A DNA stretch of 64,000 bases, from contig NC_005027.1 of the NCBI RefSeq assembly GCF_000196115.1, positions 6,754,001 to 6,818,000 on the forward strand, written 5' to 3'. Shown piece by piece: positions 18,112 to 27,484 of the stretch; position 1 is the first letter of the stretch, and the number at the start of each line of letters is the position of its first letter. The position numbers were made by a program, and so were the translations under genes. The stretch is from Rhodopirellula baltica SH 1 (GTDB lineage: Bacteria; Planctomycetota; Planctomycetia; Pirellulales; Pirellulaceae). The notes below the pieces were generated by a model. It was not told the origin of the DNA. It did not search any database and saw only the letters and a list, made by a program, of their open reading frames with translations.

Positions 18112-20780
18112 CGCACCGTCACAAAGTCGTTGTGGTTGAACAAGACGTGAACCAAATTTTCGCGTGCGCGAAGTTTGGCATCGGTCGCTGGAGAAACGGA
18201 GGTTTTGGCTGCACCTGGTGAAGCGGAAAGCTTCTCGGGGTCCGACAACAAGGTCGCTTGGTGGTTCAGGAATGATTCGCAGGCGGAACGTTCACTGTCG
18301 GTTGGTTCGCGTCCCAAGATTGCCGCATAGGCTTCTGTGACGAATGCCGGATCATCGCTGGCTTCGGCACTGAGGCGAGATGCGGTCTGGCGAGATTGAT
18401 CGATCGCCAACGGACTGTTTGCAAGTGCGAGTGCTTGCTGTGGAACGATGCTTTCTGACCGCCGGTAGCAGTCGGTTGGGTTGGCCGCATCAAAAACGAC
18501 CAGCATTGGCATTTGCTTTTCGTAGGCGTGGCGAAAGTAAACGCTGCGACGTGGTATCGTTTCGCCCTGGTGGAAATCGATATCTGGTCCGCCCATGGTT
18601 GCGTCCAGCGTCCCGGCAATCGCGAGCAGATTATCGCGAACCAATTCGGCTTCCAGTCGACGAACATTGGCGCGCCAGAAGAACAAGTTGTCTGGATCGA
18701 TTTCAGAGTTCTTCGCGAAAGTGTCTTGAGACTCCACCGTCGCGGATGATGCGAGTTGATAGGTTTTCGATTGAAGGATCAAACGATGAATGTGCTTCAT
18801 GCTCCAGCCGTTTTCAATCAACTCAATCGCCAGCCAATCCAACAGGTCTTGGTGAACCGGGGGAGGTGAACGCAGCCCAAAGTCGTCAACGCTGGGGACG
18901 AGGGGCTGTCCGAAGTAACGCGTCCAAATGTGGTTGACGGCAACACGAGCGGTCAGAGGATTGGCGGAGTCGGTGATCCATTCGGCCAGTGCGGTCCGTC
19001 GTCCGCTGCTGGTTGATGGGTAGCTCTTGCCGACGGGAGTGAACTTCACGTTGTTGGCGACCAATTGAACGGACGCATCCACCAACTTTTTCTCTACCTC
19101 AGCCAGTTTCTTGTTGGCCGCATCGATGGCAGACTTCTTTGTGGCTTCGTCTGTTTCCTTGGATTCTTTTGCTGATGCGACCGCTTTTTGTTGCTGCAAG
19201 ACATCGAGTAGTGCTTGTTGAAACCGCAGTGACCGCTCGGACTTTGCGGCCTGGATGGCCAGGTCAGCGGGGGCAGTTTGATCGGTAGCCGGTTCGACAT
19301 TGTTTGAGTTCGAGCCAACGATTTTGGCTTTGGTGGCGGCCCAACGTTGTCGAACAGATTTCAGGTTTGCTTCGGCGACGGTGACCTGTTGACGAGCGAT
19401 CGCATCGTCCTTGGCTTGGGACTCGCGAAGTGACTTTTGGGCGGAGTTGAGTTTCTTCTCTGCGGCGGAAATCTCTTCAGCTTCGATGTAGTCCCGCAGG
19501 AAAGGTTTGGCGGCGAGATTCGACAGTTCAACGGGCTGAATCGCGAAGGGGACTTCGACGATCTCAGGCACCGACGGGGCAATCGGATGGTCTTTGTCGG
19601 GATTCTTTTCATTGCCCTGCACGTACAAGTAAGTCGGAGCGTTCAGGTCCGCATCGTAGGCTCGCGGCAGACCAAGCTTTCCGGTATCGGGTTCTCCGGG
19701 TAGTCGTTCCGTTCGGACTTGGTGTGGTTGGAAGATCGCCCGAAACGCGTAGTACTCTTGCTGTGAAATCGGGTCGTATTTGTGGTCGTGACAACGTGCG
19801 CACGCGATCGTCATCCCAAGGAAAGCTTTCGCGGTGTGTTCAACGGTTGCGTCCAACCAGATGTCGCGATTGCTTTTGTGAAAGTTGCGAACCAGGAATC
19901 CGGTTGCTCGGAGCGTGTCGAGATCTTCGGCTGCGATCTCATCGCCCGCCAACATCTCGTGGATCATCCTGTCGTAGCCTTTGTCCGCATTCAGCGATTT
20001 GATGATCCAGTCACGCCAATGCCAGATGTGTCGCTGGCTGCCGCGGAGTTCATTTTTGTAGCCATCCCAGTCGCTGTATCGCCAAACATCCATCCATTGC
20101 CGTCCCCACTTTTCGCCGTAAGCGGGATCGTCGAGTAAGCGGTCGACGCTTTGATTCCAGGCATCCGATGATGTGTCGGCCGCGAATTCGGATTGGGCCT
20201 CACCAGATGGGGACAACCCGATCACATCCAAGTGAAGACGTCGCAAAGCAATCTTGGGATCGGCGGGCGGAACCGGCGTCAGTTGGCTTTGTCGCCACTG
20301 ATCGAACATCAGTGCGTCGATCGGGTTCGACGACCACGGTTCTGGAATGTCATCCGCCAGTTCGGGGCGAGTTGGAGTTTGGTAGGCCCAGTGTTGCGAT
20401 GGGGACTCGATGATCTCTTCGTTAGGTGGGCTTGGTGCGCCGAGTTCGATCCACTGAGTCAGCAGTTCGATCTGCTGAGCAGATAGCGGCGTGCCTTCTC
20501 CTTCGGGTGGCATTCGTTCGTCAGGATCCGAAGTCGCGACTCGTCGAATCAGCTCGCTGCTGGGAGGCTGATCGAAGTCCAGCAGGCCGTTTGGGCTTTC
20601 ATCGCCACGGATCAAGGACCCGGCGTCCAGTCGCAGCCCACCTTCTTGCCTGAGGACGCCGTGACAGGCGCCGCATTTCTCTTGGAAGAGAGGTTTGATA
20701 TCTGCATCGTAATCCACATCGGCTCGCAAATTGGAGCCAACGAGAACGATCGCCAGCACGGCAAGGATGGTTCGCGACAT
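18108..20780 (-). CDS. Planctomycete cytochrome-type protein (PSCyt1-DUF1549-DUF1553)
   Basis: 890 residues from the ATG at 20780 (MSRTILAVLAIVLVGS signal peptide). A longer frame back to 20933 would bury that signal, so it is not used. Domain order: a PSCyt1-type haem segment (LFQEKCGACHGVLRQEGGL, CxxCH near residue 36), DUF1549 (QWMDVWRYSDWDGYK; ACARCHDHKYDPISQQEYY), a coiled-coil-like K/A/E-rich insert of roughly 130 residues, and DUF1553 (LTARVAVNHIWTRYFGQPLV; HQDLLDWLA; QALALANSP). Function is unknown; the haem site implies electron transfer outside the cytoplasm. It is translationally coupled to the DUF1501 gene. Confidence 0.9.
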   Translation of the reverse strand: MSRTILAVLAIVLVGSNLRADVDYDADIKPLFQEKCGACHGVLRQEGGLRLDAGSLIRGDESPNGLLDFDQPPSSELIRRVATSDPDERMPPEGEGTPLSAQQIELLTQWIELGAPSPPNEEIIESPSQHWAYQTPTRPELADDIPEPWSSNPIDALMFDQWRQSQLTPVPPADPKIALRRLHLDVIGLSPSGEAQSEFAADTSSDAWNQSVDRLLDDPAYGEKWGRQWMDVWRYSDWDGYKNELRGSQRHIWHWRDWIIKSLNADKGYDRMIHEMLAGDEIAAEDLDTLRATGFLVRNFHKSNRDIWLDATVEHTAKAFLGMTIACARCHDHKYDPISQQEYYAFRAIFQPHQVRTERLPGEPDTGKLGLPRAYDADLNAPTYLYVQGNEKNPDKDHPIAPSVPEIVEVPFAIQPVELSNLAAKPFLRDYIEAEEISAAEKKLNSAQKSLRESQAKDDAIARQQVTVAEANLKSVRQRWAATKAKIVGSNSNNVEPATDQTAPADLAIQAAKSERSLRFQQALLDVLQQQKAVASAKESKETDEATKKSAIDAANKKLAEVEKKLVDASVQLVANNVKFTPVGKSYPSTSSGRRTALAEWITDSANPLTARVAVNHIWTRYFGQPLVPSVDDFGLRSPPPVHQDLLDWLAIELIENGWSMKHIHRLILQSKTYQLASSATVESQDTFAKNSEIDPDNLFFWRANVRRLEAELVRDNLLAIAGTLDATMGGPDIDFHQGETIPRRSVYFRHAYEKQMPMLVVFDAANPTDCYRRSESIVPQQALALANSPLAIDQSRQTASRLSAEASDDPAFVTEAYAAILGREPTDSERSACESFLNHQATLLSDPEKLSASPGAAKTSVSPATDAKLRARENLVHVLFNHNDFVTVR

Positions 20781-20994
20781 AGGTGGGACATCTGCTTCGC
20801 GGGAGGTAGGAGGCCCCCAGCGTAACCCCAACCCATGGCGCCGGTCCAGTATTTTGTTTACTCCGACGTTTCGATGCAGTATGAAGTTGCAAAGCAAACG
20901 TTTGAGACTCCGTCGCGAATTCGGCTCACTCACGCAGGCGTGTCAAACGAATGGATCGGCCCAAAGTTTCCATGACATCGCATTCGCTGCATCC

Positions 20995-21450
20995 ATGAAC
21001 CCCTATGAGCCATCCACCTCTGTTTCGCCTGATGCTTCGTCTGAAACGGACCCGCGATTTCATTTATTTGCTGGGTGGTGGCTGATCGTCGCCGGGATGA
21101 TTCACTTCTTCGTTGCGAACTTTATGGGCGGAGTGGACAGCTTTGCCTCGATTGTCTGGTCGCCATGTTGGCTTGCGACGTTGGGCATTCTGGTGTTGTT
21201 CCGCTTTCATTTCGCGAATGTGATCGCGCGGCTGATTGGATCCTTTACCCTCGTCGCGATCGCGATCGCGTTGGTTCTGTTCCTTGCTGGAGTTGGTAGC
21301 GGAAGTGAGCCGATGGATGCAAACAAATCAGTCAGCGATCCTCCTCCTTGGCAGGTCGCATTTTGGATGTCTGTGCTCGCCGGGACGTTTTTGCCACCAT
21401 GGTGGGCGTTGCAAAGGCTCGTGGCGGCAAGCGATCACCCACGAACCTGA
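20995..21450 (+). CDS. Small multi-pass membrane protein
   Basis: 151 residues from the ATG at 20995 (MNPYEPSTSVSP), the start form of a planctomycete family of small membrane proteins. A longer frame to 20731 overlaps the divergent gene and is not credible. Four hydrophobic segments are visible, including LIVAGMIHFFVANFMGG, WLATLGILVLF, FTLVAIAIALVLFLAGVG and FWMSVLAGTFLPPWWAL. No domain name was recognised. Its 3' end overlaps by 16 bases the 3' end of the convergent GGDEF gene. Confidence 0.65.
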   Translation: MNPYEPSTSVSPDASSETDPRFHLFAGWWLIVAGMIHFFVANFMGGVDSFASIVWSPCWLATLGILVLFRFHFANVIARLIGSFTLVAIAIALVLFLAGVGSGSEPMDANKSVSDPPPWQVAFWMSVLAGTFLPPWWALQRLVAASDHPRT

Positions 21451-22475
21451 TTTCGGCCAGCATTCTTTGCGTCATAGAGGTGTTGGTCGGCATCTTGGAG
21501 CAACGCTCTGACGGTCGAAGGTTGATCGGGATCCATGACGGAAACGCCGAAGCTGGCGGTGATCTCAAGCGGTCCAATGGAGGTTTGAAACGGCGTGCCG
21601 GCGATCGTCGCTCGGCAACGTTCCGCAATTTCCATCGCGTCATGGTGTCCTGTCGCGGCGAGCAACAGGCAGAATTCTTCACCGCCGTAGCGAGCCAACA
21701 AGTCGTCGGTTCGGCAGAGTGCTTGGATGCGTTTCCCGAAGGTTCGCAGGACATCGTCGCCTACCAAGTGGCCGTGGGTATCGTTGACGGATTTGAAGTG
21801 ATCAATGTCTAGCATGATGACGGCCAATTCGAGCTTGGCCCGCGTCGATCGTGAAAGTTCTCGATCGATGGCTTCCATCAAGAAGCGTTTGTTCAACGCG
21901 CCAGTGAGCGCGTCTCGGGTCAACGCGTTGTAGACCGTTTCGTGATATTGTGTTTCGATGCTGTCGGCGGACAAGAAACGAAACAGAAAGCTGCCAATCC
22001 GAACAGTGTCGCCACTTTCCAGCATGTGATCCGACTGGATGGTGGTTTCATTGACCATTGTTCCGTTGGTGCTGCCGAGGTCGCGGATCAAGTAGCCGTC
22101 CTGCCCGCGAATCAGTTTGGCGTGCTGGCGAGAAACGCTGCCGTCAAAAAGCGGCAGATCGGAATCGGGTGAACGGCCGATCTGGAACTCCTCCTGTTCC
22201 AAAAGCTGCATGCCCTCAACAACATCCGGCGGGTAAATTTGTACCAAGCAGCACTCGTTGCTGGAGTTGCAGGGGGGAACCGTAGGTTGTTGCCGGAGTG
22301 TCGCTTCGGAAACATCGATTTGTGCGGCAGTGGGTTGGGATGTGACGGTTGTCATTGGTTTGGTTCCATTTCGAGGCTCATGGATCGGCAACGCGGCAAG
22401 AGCGAGAGATCGGGTTTGCCAGGCAACCATGGGATACGCTGTGGTCATCAGGAGGACAGCGTGCAGGGAATTCAT
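21435..22475 (-). CDS. FHA-GGDEF diguanylate cyclase
   Basis: 346 residues. The FHA domain spans about residues 90-168, with G-R-S at 100-102, the S-R-Q-H motif at 115-118 and G-S-T-N-G at 134-138; this domain binds phosphothreonine. The GGDEF domain spans about 185-345, with DIDHFKSVND and the active motif RYGGEEF (GGEEF at 264-268). The inhibitory I-site R-x-x-D (RTDD, 255-258) sits five residues before it, so an active, product-inhibited diguanylate cyclase is predicted. The ATG at 22475 overlaps the TGA of the upstream Ser/Thr kinase gene by four bases. An ATG at 22355 is an alternative that gives a cleaner N-terminus. There is no membrane segment. Confidence 0.9.
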   Translation of the reverse strand: MNSLHAVLLMTTAYPMVAWQTRSLALAALPIHEPRNGTKPMTTVTSQPTAAQIDVSEATLRQQPTVPPCNSSNECCLVQIYPPDVVEGMQLLEQEEFQIGRSPDSDLPLFDGSVSRQHAKLIRGQDGYLIRDLGSTNGTMVNETTIQSDHMLESGDTVRIGSFLFRFLSADSIETQYHETVYNALTRDALTGALNKRFLMEAIDRELSRSTRAKLELAVIMLDIDHFKSVNDTHGHLVGDDVLRTFGKRIQALCRTDDLLARYGGEEFCLLLAATGHHDAMEIAERCRATIAGTPFQTSIGPLEITASFGVSVMDPDQPSTVRALLQDADQHLYDAKNAGRNQVRG

Positions 22476-24910
22476 TCCGACTCGTCGAAATCAGTGTCCA
22501 CTGAGACGGTGTTGTTGATCGTGCCAATCGTTGTGGTCGTGGTGGTTGCCTGTCGAAGTTCGTCAAAGTCTTGTTGGGTCTGTTGCAACCGTTGTGTTTG
22601 GTCAGGCGTCATCTCTGTCATTCGTTGAGCTTGTTTGAGCACCTGGAGTGACGATTGGAGATCGGCGATCGCTTCGGTCTGCTTGTTTTGTTTCGCTTGG
22701 CAGTTGCCTCGCTGGTGTAACGCATGGGCGTACGATTGCAGGAGGTCGATGCGGTCGGGCGATGAATCAATCCACCGGTGAAGATCAGCGATCAACTGCG
22801 ACCATCCGGATTCTGCTTTGGCATACGCCTCGGCTTGCATCCATTGACAGCAAAAATGCGTCTGAATGTTCTCCGCTAAGCGACGATCTCCCACATTGCC
22901 CCGAAGGTTGGCGAGACGCCGAGCGACGTCGATTGCATGTTGGAAGGAAGTGGTGTTCCCGAGGCGGCGAAGAATGGTCGGATCTGATTGGGTTTGAATG
23001 GTAAGTTCCAGTTGAGCGTAAGTCGCTGCCACTTTCACTGTGATCGGATCCAATTCGGCATTCTGTTGTTCTTCGGATGGACCGGCAAATGTTCCCAGGT
23101 GTTGGGTCAGCCATTGGCGAGCGGACAAAACGCGTTCGATGGAAGGGCGTGTGGAGGAATCTTGCAGGAGCAACTGCCCTGTCAGGCAATGGATTCGTTC
23201 CAGTTCGAACGGGACTTCGAAAGCGTTTTGGGAATTGCGAGTGGAGACCAGGTCGGCGGACGATTGGTGGTCGAGATCGTGAGTTCGCAGCAGGGATTCC
23301 GCGAATGCGTACACCTGCCGTGCTTGTTCGGTTTGGCCGATGATTCGATGAAGGTCTGCCAAACGCAGTTGAGTTTTGACGCGTTGCAGCAACGCCAGTT
23401 GAGCCGTTTGCTTCCGAGACTTGAGAAGATCAAATTCCTCCAACTCGTTGGAGGAGAGGATTGACGACGTGATCTCGGGGTTTTGTTTTGCGATCCGGTC
23501 GTATTGCCGGAGAGCTCGCTCGAGAAGATCCGAGCGGATTGCACTCATGCCGGGGTAGAACTGAAGGGAGCCACTGAGTTCGTCCAGCCAGGAATCGGTG
23601 GCGTCGAGAGCTTCTCCCAGATTCACGATGGCTTCGCGATGTGCACGTTGGGCTTCGATGCGGGCCAGGCGTTCTGCGCGATGGGATTGATGGATGACGA
23701 GTCCGAAGAAGATCGCGGCGATCAGCAATCCACTGATTGTCAGGGCGGTCGCGGCGGCAATGCCTTGGTGATGCCGGCACCAACGCATGCCTTTCTCGAT
23801 CATGTTTTCGCGATGGACCGAAACGGAACTGCCAGCGATGAAGCGACGCACGTCGTTGCCCAAGTCCTCGACGCTGGCATATCGATCATGCTGCGAGGAT
23901 GCGATCGCTTTTCGGACAATCGAAAGCAGTGGTTTGGGGACCAGAGGCTGGGACGTTCGTAGGTCAGGGCAGGATGGTTTGCGAACTTGTTGGAGTATGC
24001 GTGCGACGGGTTGGCTATGATAAGGATGGTGGCCGGCGATGATGGTGTAGAGAACCACACCCAACGAATACAAATCCGAAGAAGAATTGATCCGGTTGGT
24101 TTCTCCGCGGGCTTGCTCCGGTGACATGTAGGCTGGCGTGCCCAACACCGTCCCGTTGGGTTCCAAAGGCGATGGTGCCTCGGGTTGCTGAGCCGAGTGA
24201 GCCAAGCCCCAATCGAGCACCACGGTTTCGCCAAAACCACTGATCATCACGTTGCAAGGTTTTAAATCGCGATGAACGATCCCTTGTTGGTGTGCATAGG
24301 CGACTGCGTTGCAAATGTCGACGAAACGCTGCAGCAACGGTTCGAGTGATTCGCCAAATTGGAATGGCGTCTTCGCCTGACGAACACGAGGGCTTTGATG
24401 GTGTTGTTGGATGAATTCACTGAGAGTGATTCCATCGAGCAATTTCATGACATAGAACGTGTCGTGTTCGTCTCCCATTTCGTGGACAGGCACGATCCCT
24501 GGGTGCTGCAGTTGGCTGGTGACTTTCGCTTCATGCAAGAACCGTTGTCGTTCCTGCTCTGTCACTTGGTCGCAGTCGCTGAAGCGTTTGATCGCGACTT
24601 CGCGTTCCAGATGCCGGTCGACTGCTTTTTCCACGATCCCCCAACCGCCGCGTCCCACTTCGGTCAGGCTTTCGTAACGCCGGGCGTTCCCTTGGGACGG
24701 TCCCTGCGCCGCGAAGTTTTTTGCGGAAGAGAGATCGCGAGCGGGGGACGGAGCCGGGCAGTCGGAATGGCCAGTGGCTTCCTCAAAGGAAACCGGAGTG
24801 GTCGGATCACGCAATTGCTCTTGGCAATTGCTCGGACGTTGAATCGGGGCGACCGCTGGGATTCCGAAGCGATTGGTCGGTTCGGAAAAGAATGCGTTGG
24901 GATCGGTCAT
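22472..24910 (-). CDS. Receptor-like Ser/Thr protein kinase with transmembrane segment and large C-terminal region
   Basis: 812 residues. The kinase domain spans about 80-365, with glycine loop GRGGWG, ATP lysine K108 (VAIKRF), catalytic loop HRDLKPCN (D215, N220), metal motif DWG at 233-235 (the planctomycete form of DFG), GTPAYMSPEQARG, and SDLYSLGVVLY. One transmembrane helix lies at about 384-406 (ALTISGLLIAAIFFGLVIH). The roughly 400 residues after it are helical and TPR-like and would lie on the far side of the membrane. The last residues include a T-T-T-T-T-T-I run. It is the first gene of a two-gene unit with the FHA-GGDEF gene, whose FHA domain is a natural target of its phosphorylation. 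Confidence 0.92.
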   Translation of the reverse strand: MTDPNAFFSEPTNRFGIPAVAPIQRPSNCQEQLRDPTTPVSFEEATGHSDCPAPSPARDLSSAKNFAAQGPSQGNARRYESLTEVGRGGWGIVEKAVDRHLEREVAIKRFSDCDQVTEQERQRFLHEAKVTSQLQHPGIVPVHEMGDEHDTFYVMKLLDGITLSEFIQQHHQSPRVRQAKTPFQFGESLEPLLQRFVDICNAVAYAHQQGIVHRDLKPCNVMISGFGETVVLDWGLAHSAQQPEAPSPLEPNGTVLGTPAYMSPEQARGETNRINSSSDLYSLGVVLYTIIAGHHPYHSQPVARILQQVRKPSCPDLRTSQPLVPKPLLSIVRKAIASSQHDRYASVEDLGNDVRRFIAGSSVSVHRENMIEKGMRWCRHHQGIAAATALTISGLLIAAIFFGLVIHQSHRAERLARIEAQRAHREAIVNLGEALDATDSWLDELSGSLQFYPGMSAIRSDLLERALRQYDRIAKQNPEITSSILSSNELEEFDLLKSRKQTAQLALLQRVKTQLRLADLHRIIGQTEQARQVYAFAESLLRTHDLDHQSSADLVSTRNSQNAFEVPFELERIHCLTGQLLLQDSSTRPSIERVLSARQWLTQHLGTFAGPSEEQQNAELDPITVKVAATYAQLELTIQTQSDPTILRRLGNTTSFQHAIDVARRLANLRGNVGDRRLAENIQTHFCCQWMQAEAYAKAESGWSQLIADLHRWIDSSPDRIDLLQSYAHALHQRGNCQAKQNKQTEAIADLQSSLQVLKQAQRMTEMTPDQTQRLQQTQQDFDELRQATTTTTTIGTINNTVSVDTDFDESE

Positions 24911-25322
24911 GACGAAGGTGGTTTCGAGATCTCACGGTGACGTGTTGATCTCAATGCGTGACCAACCGATTCGTTGCGAAGCAAGTCGGCGGGAAGAATT
25001 GGGGATGTCGGCTGGATCGCGAGACGCTCGTCCCGGTTGCAACGAGGAACCGTGGCGAACGCAAAAACGGCTCTTCTGCCGAAAGAAAGACACGCTCTGC
25101 TTCGAGCAAATCTAGGTCGTGCTATGTTGCGGTACGCCTTTCACGGGGAAGGAAAGCAATCCCAGGTGCGACTCCTATCGTTGGGGGCTGACGATTGTGA
25201 GGTTTGAAGGGATTCGACGGGCCGCGTTGTTCTGTCTTTCTTCCTGCCCATCCGGGCTTTTCTTTCGTTTGAGCGAGCAGTACGTTTCTCAAAAATCCTC
25301 CTCTCCAATTTTGTTACCAATC
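24911..25322. other. Divergent intergenic region between the kinase and efpL genes
   Basis: 412 bases. An in-frame extension of efpL runs back to 25119 but lacks family similarity. A possible -10 (TATGTT near 25123) has no good -35. No RNA gene or repeat was seen. Confidence 0.45.
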
Positions 25323-25886
25323 ATGCTCGCAAAAGAAGTGAAAACCGGCACCGTTGTGGTTCATGACGGCAATCCAGTGATGATCGTTGGGATTTCGGTG
25401 CAATCGCCGTCAGCTCGCGGTGCGGCAACGCTCTACAAATTTCGGGCTCGGCACGTTGTCACTCGAAACAAAGTCGACATCACACTGAAGGGAACCGACG
25501 TCCTGCAAGAAGCCGATTTCTCCCGTCGCGATGTGCAAATGATGTACACCGACACGGAGCACTTGCACGTGATGGACAAAGAGGACTACCAGCAATACGA
25601 GATTCCGTTGGAAGACGCGGAAGAACAGTTGCCTTACATCACCGAAGGCTTGGAAGGCATGCGGGCGCTGATTTACAACGACGCTTGCGTCGGGATCGAA
25701 GTGCCGGCGACGGTCGAGCTGAAGATCGCTCAATGCGATCCGGGCGTGAAGGGCAACTCAGCCACGTCACGCACCAAACCAGCAACGATGGAAACGGGCT
25801 TGGTCGTTCAAGTCCCCGAGTACATCAAGGAAGACGAGGTTTTGAAGATCGATTCGCGAACCGGTCAGTTTCTGTCTCGTGCTTGA
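25323..25886 (+). CDS. efpL: Elongation factor P-like protein EfpL (YeiP)
   Basis: 187 residues from the ATG at 25323 (MLAKEVKTGTVVVHDG). It matches the YeiP/EfpL branch rather than canonical EF-P: the domain I loop reads QSPSARGAATLYKFR with an arginine (R32) in the tip loop where EF-P has its modified lysine. Other family segments are MDKEDYQQYEIP, PGVKGNSATSRTKPATMETG and VVQVPEYIKEDEVLKIDSRTG. EfpL binds the ribosomal E/P site and relieves stalling at proline-containing and some other difficult sequences. It stands alone on the plus strand; no EF-P modification enzyme is adjacent. Confidence 0.92.
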   Translation: MLAKEVKTGTVVVHDGNPVMIVGISVQSPSARGAATLYKFRARHVVTRNKVDITLKGTDVLQEADFSRRDVQMMYTDTEHLHVMDKEDYQQYEIPLEDAEEQLPYITEGLEGMRALIYNDACVGIEVPATVELKIAQCDPGVKGNSATSRTKPATMETGLVVQVPEYIKEDEVLKIDSRTGQFLSRA

Positions 25887-25929
25887 GCACCGGCGAGACA
25901 GTTTGTGCGGTCGCCAATTGATCTCTGAC

Positions 25930-26250
25930 TCAGAGCACGTTTGGATCGGCCGTGAGAGCTTGTTCGGACAATGGACTGGGCGCGAAATCGGAAGGGGTAA
26001 CCATCCGTTCGACTTCCGCCGGTCTATCGATCAGCGGTTGGTTGTCGCCTGGGTTCTCGTAGCTTTCTCGTTCTAGATACTGTTCCGCCATCCGTCGCGA
26101 ATTTTCGTCTTGGGCGTCCATGTAATTCTGGATCGCGAGTTCGCTTTCATTCTCCACGATGTTTTGAGGAGAGGGTTCGGGCTGCGGTTCCGCGCATCCA
26201 GTGATTGCGCAGTAGGCAACGAAGAAGCATCCAATCCATTCAAGTCGCAT
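25930..26250 (-). CDS. Small putative lipoprotein
   Basis: 106 residues. The signal MRLEWIGCFFVAYCAITGC ends in a lipobox-like A-I-T-G-C, so the cysteine at position 19 is the likely lipidated residue. The mature part is acidic and proline/glutamate-rich (EPQPEPSP..., PADRP-like turns) with no recognised domain. It is convergent with efpL and divergent from the interrupted DUF4437 gene. Confidence 0.6.
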   Translation of the reverse strand: MRLEWIGCFFVAYCAITGCAEPQPEPSPQNIVENESELAIQNYMDAQDENSRRMAEQYLERESYENPGDNQPLIDRPAEVERMVTPSDFAPSPLSEQALTADPNVL

Positions 26251-26590
26251 TCGGTTTGCCCTTTCACACCGAAGATCTCGGTGGCTTCGTCACGATTCTG
26301 ACGTGACGGATAAGTGGATAAGAGAAGAGTCAGAGAAGTTTGGAGGTCGTCAGCATTTTGCTCGTCGAGTATCCAAAATTCAAGCCTCGTGCTCGCGATC
26401 TCTGAGGCTGGGGAGCATCTGGTGACTGTTGTTTTGGGGAAAACCGGACGCTCTACCGACTCGGCAACTTTCGATCGGAAACAGAGGACTCCTTCGTTTA
26501 TGCTGGCGGCTTTGATGACCCAATCAGAGGCTGGTTGCGACGTGATTTGGATGGATCGTAGCAACCCGCCAAGCAACTGGAAAAGAGAAT
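26251..26590. other. Divergent intergenic region
   Basis: 340 bases between the lipoprotein gene and the DUF4437 pseudogene. The plus-strand gene has a purine-rich ribosome-binding region just before its ATG (AAAAGAGAAT). No RNA gene, repeat or clear promoter was seen. Confidence 0.45.
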
Positions 26591-27466
26591 ATGACACTCG
26601 GACTTTCTGAACGAAGCTTAGCTGGTTTACTGTTCCTCGCCACGACAGTGTCAGTCGGTGGGGCCACACGAGACCTGCTTGCGGAAGATCCGTCTAGCGA
26701 GAACACGCATGTGGTCATGGCGTCGGACGTTCAGTGGCAATCTCTCAATCCCAATCGCGGAGACGCCGCACCCAAAGCGGGAACGCTTTAGGGGGACCAA
26801 ACCGAAGACGGGGAATCGGGTTTCTTGGTCAAGTTCGTCGATGGGTTTTCGTCGCCGCCTCACATTCACAACATCACCTATCGAGGAGTCGTGATCGCGG
26901 GAGGTTTGCACAATGACGATCCAGACGCGGAGCCCATGTGGATGCCCGTGGGATCCTATTGGACTCAGCCGTCAGGTGAAGTTCACGTCACCGCGGTTCG
27001 TGGAGACAGTGTCGCGTACGTGGAAATTCAGGAAGGTCCGTACCTTGTGCAGCCACCGAGCGAAGCGTTCGATACCGGAGAACGTCCGGTGAACATTGAT
27101 GCTTCCAACCTTGTTTGGTTGAATGAATCGGACACCAGTTGGATCGAAGCGACCGAGTCCTCGGGTGGCATTGAGCCGGAGATTGCGTTTCTTTGGGGCC
27201 AACCCGCAGCCGATCAGGTCAGTGGGACACTGGTCAAATTACCCGCCGGGTTTACCGGTAAATTCATGACCGCGGCGTCCACCTTCCGAGCGGTCGTCAT
27301 TCGCGGCCAACTGCATCTTCATCTGGAAGGCAAAGATAAGATCGCCGCACTCGTGCCGGGGAGTTACTTCGGTTCCGAAGGCGAGGCAACGCATGCGATC
27401 GCGACGGATGAAGAGACCATCGTCTACGTCCGAACCGAGGGGACGTATCGGGTTGAGGCGAAATAG
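26591..27466 (+). pseudogene. DUF4437 (cupin-like) gene interrupted by one in-frame amber codon
   Basis: From the ATG at 26591 one frame codes for a signal peptide ([16 protein letters not shown]), then [20 protein letters not shown] and PKAGTL. It hits TAG at 26789-26791, and the same frame continues without another stop to 27466 ([55 protein letters not shown]). Relatives have tryptophan at this place (AG-x-L-W-G-D), so TAG is one base from TGG. The full protein would be about 291 residues with two cupin-like halves. It could be a recent nonsense mutation, a sequencing error, or readthrough. A TTG restart at 26825 is possible but would lose the signal. Confidence 0.8.
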
Positions 27467-27484
27467 TGAAGCGACCGGGTGAAC

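Noticed and set aside
20781-20933. Longer N-terminus of the DUF1549/1553 protein
   Set aside because: It would place 51 unconserved basic residues before a good signal peptide that starts at 20780.
26825-27466. Separate gene starting with TTG after the amber codon
   Set aside because: The frame is continuous with the upstream signal-peptide part and the family motif spans the stop, so one interrupted gene explains both pieces.
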